A stretch of DNA of 7,577 bases from Gammaproteobacteria bacterium (GTDB lineage: Bacteria > Pseudomonadota > Gammaproteobacteria > BMS3Bbin11). The stretch spans positions 1 to 7,577 of the forward strand of contig JAUWVE010000072.1 of the NCBI GenBank assembly GCA_030617565.1. Direction: 5' to 3'. This document shows positions 1 to 5,228 of this stretch, in pieces. Positions within the stretch are counted from its first letter, which is position 1, and each line of letters starts with the position of its first letter. The translations under genes and the position numbers were made by a program. Below the pieces are notes generated by a model, which saw only the letters and a program-made list of their open reading frames with translations, made no database searches and had not been told where the DNA came from.

Positions 1-153
1 GCTTTTAATCGACGGATGAAGCTGGTTGGTTTAAAGCGACTTTTCCTGCATGCCAGCAGACTGCGTTTCAGACATCCACTTGACGATAAGCAGATGGATA
101 TAGAAGCACCATTACCAGAACCCCTGGCCGCACTGCTGGACAAACTTTCATGA
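1..153 (+). CDS. rluC: RluC-type 23S rRNA pseudouridine synthase, C-terminal end (5' truncated by window)
   Basis: The first reading frame is open from base 1 to a TGA at 151-153 and gives the last 50 residues of a protein. The segment GLKRLFLHASRLRFRHP is the C-terminal signature of the RluA/RluC/RluD family: the RLFLHA strand followed by a short F-HP motif close to the end. RluC converts uridines 955, 2504 and 2580 of 23S rRNA to pseudouridine in E. coli. The catalytic aspartate region and the N-terminal S4 domain lie upstream of the window. The stop codon overlaps the start of the next gene (ATGA), so the two are probably translationally coupled. A HAD hydrolase after rluC is a known gammaproteobacterial arrangement, which favours RluC over RluA or RluD. 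The fragment alone cannot settle the paralogue. Confidence 0.85.
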   Translation, partial: AFNRRMKLVGLKRLFLHASRLRFRHPLDDKQMDIEAPLPEPLAALLDKLS

Positions 154-815
154 ATAACAATACGCCTGACAGACCCGTTGAGCTGATCATTTTTGACTGG
201 GACGGTACCCTGATGGATTCGGAAGCGAAGATCGTGAACTGTTTTCGCAAGGCCGCAGCAGATGTAGAGATCGATTACCCTGGTGATGAGGCTACACGTA
301 ATATTATCGGCCTGGGATTAAAAGAGGCCCTTGATATCCTGCTGCCTGGTTTTTCTGATGTTATCCGCCAGCAGGTCGTTGACCGGTACCGCGAGCACTT
401 CCTGTATCTGGATGAAACGGAGATGCCCTTGTTCGAGGGGGTAGAAGAAGGCTTAAAGCAACTACAGAATGACAACTACTCACTTGCCATTGCAACCGGA
501 AAAGCCCGAATAGGCCTGGATAAAGCTCTTGAGCATTCTCAGTTAGGAGAGTATTTTGCTGTCAGTCGCTGTGCCGATGAAGCCATATCAAAACCACACC
601 CGCGTATGGTGCTGGACATACTTACTGAAACAGGGGTATCTGCTGATAAGGCCATAGTCGTCGGTGATACCACCTACGATATACAAATGGCCCACCGCGC
701 CGGAACTAATGCACTGGCTGTTTGTTATGGTGTACACGATAGCGAGAAACTAAAAGCAGAAAAACCACTGGCATGCGTTGAAGATTTCGATGCTGTTCTT
801 GGGTGGTTTTTGTAA
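150..815 (+). CDS. HAD-superfamily subfamily IA hydrolase (phosphoglycolate phosphatase-like)
   Basis: This 221-residue soluble protein is a complete HAD phosphatase. Motif I is FDWDGT with the nucleophile D16 and acid/base D18. Motif II is the threonine in IATGK (T116). Motif III is the lysine of SKPHP (K148). Motif IV is GDTTYD with D173 and D177 binding magnesium. The helical cap between motifs I and II (about residues 22-95) marks subfamily IA, as in Gph and PpaX. The reaction is probably hydrolysis of a small phosphate ester in the cytoplasm, but the substrate cannot be read from sequence. The ATG overlaps the rluC stop, which supports this start and a shared transcript. A HAD gene directly after rluC is conserved in Pseudomonas and relatives. 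No clear intrinsic terminator follows, although the inverted repeat at 844-933 could form a hairpin downstream. Confidence 0.92.
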   Translation: MNNNTPDRPVELIIFDWDGTLMDSEAKIVNCFRKAAADVEIDYPGDEATRNIIGLGLKEALDILLPGFSDVIRQQVVDRYREHFLYLDETEMPLFEGVEEGLKQLQNDNYSLAIATGKARIGLDKALEHSQLGEYFAVSRCADEAISKPHPRMVLDILTETGVSADKAIVVGDTTYDIQMAHRAGTNALAVCYGVHDSEKLKAEKPLACVEDFDAVLGWFL

Positions 816-843
816 ATTGAATTATATTTAAAGTAATAATATT

Positions 844-933
844 GAACCGCTAAGGCGCCAAGACGCAAAGGTGAAAAAAATGGCAATAATATACACATCA
901 AAAATACTTAGCGTCTTTGCTCCTTTGCGGTTC
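844..933. repeat. Long imperfect inverted repeat (interspersed palindromic element)
   Basis: Arms at 844-869 and 908-933 are inverted copies matching at 22 of 26 positions, separated by a 38-base AT-rich loop. The arm begins GAACCGC and contains AGACGC and AAAG blocks. From memory, arms of this GCAAAGACGC type recur as intergenic repeats in many bacterial genomes, so it is probably a dispersed element and not a gene-specific site. It lies between the convergence-free ends of the HAD gene and yajD, so it could act as a transcription attenuator or RNA-stabilising hairpin. No open reading frame is present. Confidence 0.7.
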
Positions 934-942
934 TATGTTTAA

Positions 943-961
943 AGGGCAGGCGCCCTAAAGG
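943..961 (+). promoter_or_regulatory. yajD ribosome binding region with adjacent small hairpin
   Basis: AAAGG at 957-961 sits 7 bases before the ATG at 969 and is the likely Shine-Dalgarno sequence. Just upstream, AGGGC (943-947) and GCCCT (952-956) can pair around a 4-base loop. The hairpin ends one base before the ribosome binding site and could affect its access. This may be chance. Confidence 0.35.
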
Positions 962-968
962 TTTCAAT

Positions 969-1349
969 ATGACAAACGATAAAAAAAATTCCAGCAATGA
1001 CAAGCTTGACAAGATTGTAGCCGAGGCACATCGCAACCGCGATAAGCGCGAGCAGGGCTATCGGGAAAAGGCATTGAAAATGTATCCCTGGATTTGCGGC
1101 CGCTGTTCGCGTGAGTTTACCCAGGCCAATGTGCGGGAATTGACCGTACACCACCGCAACCACGATCATGATTATAACCCTGAAGACGGCAGTAACTGGG
1201 AGCTGTTGTGTGTCTATTGCCATGACAACGAGCATTCTCGTTTGATTGATGGAGAATATGGTGAAATCAGTTCAGGCACTGAGAAGACAAAAGAAGCGAC
1301 TAATAATCCCTTTGCGGGACTGTCGGGGCTTCTTAAGGACAAGAGCTAG
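969..1349 (+). CDS. yajD: YajD-family HNH nuclease-like protein
   Basis: The 126-residue product closely resembles E. coli YajD. Shared segments include GYREKALKMYPWICGRCSRE (30-49), RELTVHH (56-62), NPEDGSNWELLC-YCH (70-85) and a C-terminal NPFA motif (113-116). The HNH core is H61-H62, N76 and H85/H89. Two CxxC pairs, C43/C46 and C81/C84, should bind a structural zinc. The family is presumed to cleave DNA or RNA, but no specific function is established to my knowledge. The N-terminus carries about 20 extra charged residues compared with E. coli YajD. The start is supported by AAAGG seven bases upstream. It stands alone between repeat-bearing spacers, so it was probably placed here by rearrangement and is not a functional part of the lipid cluster. 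Confidence 0.92.
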   Translation: MTNDKKNSSNDKLDKIVAEAHRNRDKREQGYREKALKMYPWICGRCSREFTQANVRELTVHHRNHDHDYNPEDGSNWELLCVYCHDNEHSRLIDGEYGEISSGTEKTKEATNNPFAGLSGLLKDKS

Positions 1350-1730
1350 CAAACAAAAGGATATTGGACAAGATGAGGTCGATTGACGTCAGATCATATT
1401 CCTTATCCTTTATGACCTACATCAATGAAGAGTATTATTAATTACTTATAATCCATATTCATTGGCATAATTATTTAGAAACCTCTGATTCTGAGCGAAG
1501 TAGATTGCGATCTAAAAAATTCAGATTTGAGGCGAAAAGTGCACGTAATAGCTAGCTATTACGGATGTACAAGTGCCGCGGTGACAGGACGTCATTGAGC
1601 GGCCGTGCGATCCTTGCCTTGATATGAACAATTTGGAATACAATTTTATCTATCCAGAATTAATAGAGGTGCCCTTAAATAGACTATCCATTTCTCTATA
1701 TAAATCAGCGGGACAGCAGGAAAAGAAAAT
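1350..1730. other. Gene-free spacer between yajD and the SafE-like gene
   Basis: This 381-base stretch has no coding region that I can support. Bases 1350-1473 show nothing firm apart from a weak 8-base inverted repeat (AAAGGATA at 1356, TATCCTTT at 1404) with a 40-base loop. Bases 1474-1680 are a MITE-like element. Bases 1681-1730 form the leader of the next gene. TATATA at 1697-1702, 16 bases after TTAAAT (1675-1680) at the element's end, is only a weak promoter candidate. Confidence 0.6.
1474..1680 (-). mobile_element. MITE-like non-autonomous element, copy 1
   Basis: The right end, TTAATAGAGGTGCCCTTAAA (1660-1679), is the terminal inverted repeat also found at both ends of the element at 3611-3779. 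In reverse complement, bases 1605-1680 align without gaps to 3611-3686 at 67 of 76 positions. The left end (TTTAGAAACCTCTGATT, 1474-1490) is a degraded or variant form of the terminus, sharing TTTA and ACCTCT. A perfect 20-base palindrome, CGTAATAGCTAGCTATTACG, lies at 1544-1563. There is no open reading frame, so any movement would need a transposase supplied elsewhere. I could not identify a target-site duplication. The left boundary is less certain than the right. Confidence 0.7.
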
Positions 1731-2468
1731 ATGAGTGAAATAAATTATCTTGCTGCTTTTTTGATTGGCTTGCTTGGATCGACGCATTGTATAGGTATGT
1801 GTGGCGGCATAGTTGGTGCACTGACCATGGGCTTGCCTGAAAATGTGCGGCAATCGTCCTTAAAGATGCTGCCTTATTTGCTGACCTATAACGCAGGTCG
1901 TTTAATCAGTTATACATTTGCCGGATTAATCATCGGTTTGATGAGTGCATCTGCCAGTCGTTTTTTCCAGGTAGGATCATTTCCTGTTGGCGGGATTGTG
2001 GGTGGTCTGTTTATGATTGCTCTGGGTATTTATATCGCTGGCTGGTGGCAAACATTGGCACCACTGGAACGTTTGGGAGGTCATTTCTGGCGTTTGATAG
2101 AGCCGTTCGGCCGGCGACTTATGCCGGTAAAAACGTTGCCCCATGCTTTTAGCCTGGGCCTACTGTGGGGCTGGTTGCCCTGCGGACTGGTTTACAGCAC
2201 CCTGGCATGGTCAGCAACATCCGGCGACGCTGTAAAAAGTGCTCTGCTGATGCTTTCTTTTGGTGCTGGTACTCTGCCTGTGCTGCTGGCGATGGGTGGC
2301 CTGGCCGAGAAACTGCAGAAATTTACCCGAAATAATAAAGTTAGATATGTCGCAGGTATACTACTGATCGCCTTCGGTGCATTAATTTTGACAAAAGCGC
2401 TAAGTGGCGGCCACCAGCATCACTCTATGGAAACAATGGGATCGGATATGACTGAAATGCAACACTGA
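1731..2468 (+). CDS. SafE/DsbD_2-type cytochrome-biogenesis-like inner membrane protein (COG2836 family)
   Basis: The 245-residue protein is strongly hydrophobic, with about six predicted membrane segments (roughly 5-30, 48-72, 83-105, 138-160, 168-190 and 207-222). The first segment carries GSTHCIGMCGG (residues 16-26; H19, C20, C24), and a second conserved motif is GWLPCGLVYS (147-156; C151). These are hallmarks of the sulfite exporter TauE/SafE-annotated family related to the DsbD transmembrane domain and UreH. Members often lie near cbb3 oxidase assembly genes and are suspected of metal or redox transfer, but the substrate is not settled. The C-terminus ends in a His/Met-rich tail (226-245) that suggests metal binding. 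A weak AGG lies 10 bases before the ATG. No cco genes are visible here. The function is inferred from family only. Confidence 0.85.
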   Translation: MSEINYLAAFLIGLLGSTHCIGMCGGIVGALTMGLPENVRQSSLKMLPYLLTYNAGRLISYTFAGLIIGLMSASASRFFQVGSFPVGGIVGGLFMIALGIYIAGWWQTLAPLERLGGHFWRLIEPFGRRLMPVKTLPHAFSLGLLWGWLPCGLVYSTLAWSATSGDAVKSALLMLSFGAGTLPVLLAMGGLAEKLQKFTRNNKVRYVAGILLIAFGALILTKALSGGHQHHSMETMGSDMTEMQH

Positions 2469-2782
2469 TCCAGTCAGTCGCGAGGCAAGTTTTCAGGTTT
2501 TACGACAAGTTGCAGGTTTTATAATTTAGGTGTTGCGTCATTGCTGTCCCCAAAATTATGTAGGTCCGAATTCATTCGAATAACCACTGTGCGAATGAAT
2601 TCGCACCTACAAAAACCTGCCTATAACGGCATGATTGATGTACTCAATAATTCTATTAGTATGTCTCACTATTTCATATTTAACATTCATTGAGAACAGG
2701 ACAATCTAAATTTATTCAATGCCTTAATGGAATTGCCTGTTATTTTTATGGGACAGCAATGACGTAATAACTAACACTGCCT
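2469..2782. other. Gene-free convergent spacer between the SafE-like gene and maf
   Basis: These 314 bases separate two convergent genes and hold no supportable coding region. They contain the palindromic repeat at 2559-2611, enclosed by a further 9-base inverted pair (GCAGGTTTT at 2512-2520 and AAAACCTGC at 2612-2620). CAGGTTTTA is directly repeated at 2494 and 2513. The remainder (2621-2782) is AT-rich, with no clear signal and no textbook terminator with a U-tract. Confidence 0.6.
2559..2611. repeat. REP-like palindromic repeat
   Basis: Arms at 2559-2578 and 2592-2611 are inverted copies matching at 19 of 20 bases, with a 13-base loop. The arm is TGTAGGTCCGAATTCATTCG, and each arm is itself partly self-complementary around GAATTC. 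Its position between convergent genes suits a bidirectional terminator or RNA-end stabiliser. The TAGGTGCGAATTCATTCG type resembles dispersed intergenic repeats I recall from other Gammaproteobacteria. Confidence 0.75.
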
Positions 2783-3370
2783 TTAAAGAACATCAATACC
2801 AAAATTTTCCAGCATACGAATCAGGCGAATCAATGGCAGGCCAATAAGCGTATTGGGGTCTTCTCCCTCGAAGCGTTCCAGCAGGGCGATACCCAGCCCT
2901 TCAGATTTGACGCTGCCTGCGCAATGGTAAGGTTGTTCCTTTAATAAATATGATTCGAGTTGCTGCTCGGTCAGTTTTCGGAAAACCACCTGAAAGGGGA
3001 TGACTTCAGTTTGTGCTTCACCCGTATCCGCATTTACCAGTGATAACCCGGTATATAACATGATCTCTTGTCCATTGGCCTCCCTTAGCTGCTGCATGGC
3101 TTTTTCGTGCGTGTGAGGCTTACCTACAATCTTGCCGCCATGTACGGCAACCTGGTCAGAGCCGATGACCAGGCAGCCCGGATTGTTACTGGCAACTGAG
3201 CGAGCCTTCTCAACTGATAGACGTTCAACCAGTTTTTGTGGTGACTCATTTTCGAGCGGTGATTCATCAATATCCGGTGCTTCGACGCGGAATGGGATTT
3301 TTAGCCTTTCGAGCAATTCCCGTCGATAGATTGATGTGGAGCCTAGGATTAATTTGGGCTGGGTCGTCAT
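2783..3370 (-). CDS. yceF: Maf-like nucleoside triphosphate pyrophosphatase, YceF subgroup
   Basis: The 195-residue protein matches the Maf family along its length and resembles E. coli YceF closely. The N-terminal KLILGSTSIYRRELLERL holds the S/T-S-x-x-R phosphate-binding motif (residues 6-23). DIDES (33-37) and IGSDQV (69-74, catalytic D72) follow, then GKPHT (83-87), the YHCAGSVKSEG segment (148-158) and the EDPNTLIGLPL segment (169-179). YceF hydrolyses m7GTP and related modified nucleotides to the monophosphate and pyrophosphate, a house-cleaning role. The HCAGS-KSEG wording fits YceF and not the dTTP/UTP-acting YhdE subgroup. AGGA lies about 10 bases before the ATG. In most relatives maf is divergent from yceD-rpmF. 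Here it is divergent from rpmF, with a repeat element between and no yceD. Confidence 0.95.
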   Translation of the reverse strand: MTTQPKLILGSTSIYRRELLERLKIPFRVEAPDIDESPLENESPQKLVERLSVEKARSVASNNPGCLVIGSDQVAVHGGKIVGKPHTHEKAMQQLREANGQEIMLYTGLSLVNADTGEAQTEVIPFQVVFRKLTEQQLESYLLKEQPYHCAGSVKSEGLGIALLERFEGEDPNTLIGLPLIRLIRMLENFGIDVL

Positions 3371-3391
3371 ATTCAGGTGTTCCTAATGCTT

Positions 3392-3453
3392 TACAGTTAC
3401 TTGCATATTCAGAGAGCGCATCTTACTTGTCAACATCTGAATCCGTAACTGTA
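3392..3453. repeat. 9-base inverted pair bracketing the putative maf promoter
   Basis: TACAGTTAC at 3392-3400 and GTAACTGTA at 3445-3453 are perfect inverted copies. Their centres are 53 bases apart, about five helical turns. They flank the putative maf promoter, so they might be paired operator half-sites. A 9-base match can also arise by chance. Confidence 0.3.
3405..3433 (-). promoter_or_regulatory. Putative sigma70 promoter for maf
   Basis: On the minus strand TTGACA (3428-3433) is a perfect -35 box. Seventeen bases on is GAATAT (3405-3410), a weak -10 match. Transcription would start roughly 40 bases ahead of the maf ATG (3370). The -35 box is convincing and the -10 is poor. Confidence 0.35.
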
Positions 3454-3610
3454 TTTATCTGCGCATTAAAATGTTTTTTGCATTTTTTGTAATGCCATTT
3501 CAGAAATATGGGTGGCAAATTCAGCAAACAGTCGAGCTGACAACAGTATAATAACGATATTCTGGAATATCGTGTAGGTCGCCATCGGCCTAATATCTCC
3601 AATGCTAGTG

Positions 3611-3779
3611 ATTTAAGGGCACCTCTATTAATCATGGATAGATCAGATTGCATGTAGAATTGTTCATATCAAGGCAAGGATCGCACGTAATAGCTCGCTA
3701 TTGCGAAGATTCTTAACGCCGAGGTGGACGATTTTACATGTGAGATAAATATTCATTGATTAATAGAGGTGCCCTTAAA
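3611..3779 (+). mobile_element. MITE-like non-autonomous element, copy 2
   Basis: Perfect 23-base terminal inverted repeats lie at 3612-3634 and 3757-3779, giving an element of about 168 bases. The outer end reads TTTAAGGGCACCTCTATTAA. A near-palindrome at 3686-3705 (CGTAATAGC, TC, GCTATTGCG) matches the perfect palindrome in copy 1. Bases 3611-3686 match copy 1 in reverse complement at 67 of 76 positions, while the remaining halves differ. There is no coding capacity. Perfect long termini with a short non-coding body are the classical form of a miniature inverted-repeat transposable element. No convincing target-site duplication was found. It lies 75 bases upstream of the rpmF promoter. Confidence 0.8.
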
Positions 3780-3853
3780 CCATAAGCTATCCTTAAGGAC
3801 CCGTAGCAGGGCAATAATACGCTGATTTTTCACTCTAATTCAGAGAAATCACT

Positions 3854-3882
3854 TTGACACAAACGGAACGAATCCGTATCAT
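3854..3882 (+). promoter_or_regulatory. Sigma70-type promoter for the rpmF-plsX-fab operon
   Basis: TTGACA (3854-3859) and TATCAT (3877-3882) are separated by exactly 17 bases: a perfect -35, a 5/6 -10 and optimal spacing. The start point would be near 3889, giving an rpmF leader of about 79 bases. ACGGA (3863-3867) and TCCGT (3873-3877) form an inverted pair in the spacer, a typical place for a repressor site. No FadR-like or FabR-like consensus is evident. Confidence 0.7.
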
Positions 3883-3967
3883 TGCGCGGTTTAGTTTTAT
3901 TAATACATGTGCCGCTACTGTCTTTGTGATGTTAGATGGCCGTTACTACGCAGACAGGGTTATTCCA

Positions 3968-4147
3968 ATGGCAGTTCAAAAAAGTCGCAAGACACCATCA
4001 AGGCGCGGCATGCGTCGTTCGCATGACAGCCTGAGCAATCCGGCACTTACTACTGATCCGGTTACAGGTGAAACACACCGCCGTCATCATGTAACAGCAG
4101 ACGGCTTCTATAAGGGTCGTAAATTAGTCAATACAGAGTCTGAGTAG
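3968..4147 (+). CDS. rpmF: Large ribosomal subunit protein bL32
   Basis: The 59-residue basic protein begins MAVQKSRKTPSRRGMRRSHD, the standard L32 N-terminus, and ends with HHVTADGFYKGRKLV, the conserved C-terminal block. It lacks the CxxC zinc-binding pairs seen in L32 of many Gram-positive bacteria, which fits a gammaproteobacterium (E. coli L32 is 57 residues). L32 binds 23S rRNA in the 50S subunit. The start at 3968 is chosen because it matches the family N-terminus and has AGGG 8 bases upstream. The frame is open further upstream to a TTG at 3854, but that TTG is part of the -35 box. It is the first gene of an operon with plsX and fab genes, 34 bases from plsX, a widely conserved coupling of ribosome and membrane synthesis. 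Confidence 0.97.
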   Translation: MAVQKSRKTPSRRGMRRSHDSLSNPALTTDPVTGETHRRHHVTADGFYKGRKLVNTESE

Positions 4148-4181
4148 GCACTCCGGCTAATTTTAATTAGTCGACTCAGTT

Positions 4182-5207
4182 GTGGCAATCTCTATAGCCA
4201 TAGACAGCCACGGCGGTGATCAAGGCGTTTCGGTCACTGTCCCTGCCGCACTGTCTGCATTAGCCGCCAATCCTGACCTTTCTATCATTCTGGTAGGGCA
4301 ACAGGATCTTCTGGATGCTGAGCTGGTCAACCACAGCAATAATTATCCCGATCGGCTGAGTATTCAGCATGCCTCGCAGATAGTTGGCATGGATGAATCC
4401 CCAGCTTTAGCCCTGCGTGGCAAGAAAGATTCTTCTATGCGTGTTGCCATTAACCTTGTAAAAGAGGGCAAGGCAGGCGCCTGCATCAGTGCTGGCAACA
4501 CCGGTGCACTGATGGCGACTGCTCGTTTTGTACTCAAAACCCTGTCAGGAATCAAGCGCCCGGCCATTGTTACAGCTATACCCACCATGTTCGGACATGT
4601 ACATTTTCTTGACCTGGGTGCCAATGTAGACAGCTCTGCAGAGGTCTTGCAACAATTTGGTGTCATGGGTTCTATCCTTGTGCAGTCAATAGAAAAACAG
4701 GACCAGCCAAAGGTGGGCCTGCTGAACATTGGACATGAAGATGTTAAAGGTAATGAAACGGTAAAAGCAGCAGATGAGTTACTGAAAAATAGCCCGGTCA
4801 ACTACGTTGGCTTTGTTGAGGGAGATGACATTTTTACAGCAGACCTGGATGTTATCGCCTGTGATGGTTTTGTCGGCAATGTATCACTGAAGACCATGGA
4901 AGGACTGGCGCAGATGATCACGTCGATCATGAAAGAAGAGTTCAACAGGAATTTTCTGACAAAATTGGCAGGCCTTGTTGCGATGCCTGTTATAAAAGCC
5001 TTGCGCAGTCGTCTCGATAATCGACGATATAACGGTGCCACCTTACTTGGCCTTAGAGGGACAGTGATCAAAAGTCATGGCAGTGCAGATGTGTACGCCT
5101 ATACAAAGGCAATTGAAGAAGGTTACAGAGAAGTACAGCACCAGGTGCCTGAAATGATAGAAAAGGTATTATCCACTACTGATTTAACTAATTCGACAAA
5201 AACATAA
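4182..5207 (+). CDS. plsX: Phosphate acyltransferase PlsX (acyl-ACP:phosphate transacylase)
   Basis: PlsX converts acyl-ACP and phosphate to acyl-phosphate, the donor used by PlsY for phospholipid synthesis. It is a soluble, membrane-associated enzyme. The 341 residues cover the family length. Visible motifs are IAIDSHGGD (5-13), SAGNTGALMA (103-112), LDLGANVD (143-150), LNIGHEDVKGN (181-191), CDGFVGNV (227-234) and LLGLRGTVIKSHGSAD (288-303). The first motif reads SHGGD where many relatives have AMGGD, and the fourth has H where E or S is common. These are small variations. The start is a GTG with no good Shine-Dalgarno. A TAA lies in frame 18 bases upstream and no other start codon lies between, so GTG is the only sensible start. 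Translation may depend on coupling with rpmF, which ends 34 bases earlier. Confidence 0.96.
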   Translation: MAISIAIDSHGGDQGVSVTVPAALSALAANPDLSIILVGQQDLLDAELVNHSNNYPDRLSIQHASQIVGMDESPALALRGKKDSSMRVAINLVKEGKAGACISAGNTGALMATARFVLKTLSGIKRPAIVTAIPTMFGHVHFLDLGANVDSSAEVLQQFGVMGSILVQSIEKQDQPKVGLLNIGHEDVKGNETVKAADELLKNSPVNYVGFVEGDDIFTADLDVIACDGFVGNVSLKTMEGLAQMITSIMKEEFNRNFLTKLAGLVAMPVIKALRSRLDNRRYNGATLLGLRGTVIKSHGSADVYAYTKAIEEGYREVQHQVPEMIEKVLSTTDLTNSTKT

Positions 5208-5228
5208 AAGCGACTAAATGAGAACTGC

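Larger units (their letters stand above)
3371..3967. other. Gene-free divergent region between maf and rpmF
   Basis: About 600 bases separate the maf start from the rpmF start, and no frame encodes a recognisable protein. It holds the maf promoter candidate, a small perfect hairpin at 3554-3573 (8-base stems ACGATATT/AATATCGT, 4-base loop), the second MITE-like element (3611-3779) and the rpmF promoter (3854-3882). The yceD gene normally found here is not visible. Frames on both sides of the repeat element show no YceD-like segment. Confidence 0.7.

Noticed and set aside
939..1235. 98-codon hydrophobic-looking frame antisense to yajD
   Set aside because: It is an antisense shadow of the well-conserved YajD sequence.
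1384..1391. TGACGTCA palindrome after yajD
   Set aside because: An isolated 8-base palindrome with no promoter context.
1356..1411. AAAGGATA/TATCCTTT inverted pair as a yajD terminator
   Set aside because: The 40-base loop and lack of a GC-rich stem or U-tract do not fit an intrinsic terminator.
2696..2740. ACAGG(A)CAAT/ATTGCCTGT inverted pair near the maf stop as a terminator
   Set aside because: The match is imperfect with a wide loop, and the T-run is on the wrong side for maf.
3238..3492. Plus-strand frame overlapping the start of maf
   Set aside because: It is mostly antisense to maf, whose protein is clearly genuine.
3423..3653. 76-codon minus-strand reading frame between maf and rpmF
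   Set aside because: It runs into the MITE terminus, shows no family resemblance or ribosome binding site, and looks like a chance open frame. It is not a YceD remnant.
3604..3789. GCTA on both sides of MITE copy 2 as a target-site duplication
   Set aside because: The two copies lie at different distances from the element ends (4 and 6 bases), so they are not adjacent duplications.
3854..3967. N-terminal extension of L32 starting from an upstream TTG
   Set aside because: The TTG is the first half of the -35 box, so it would not lie on the transcript from that promoter. L32 proteins begin at MAVQ, which has its own ribosome binding site.
4364..4801. 145-codon frame antisense to plsX
   Set aside because: PlsX motifs occupy the plus strand throughout. 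The antisense frame has no independent support.
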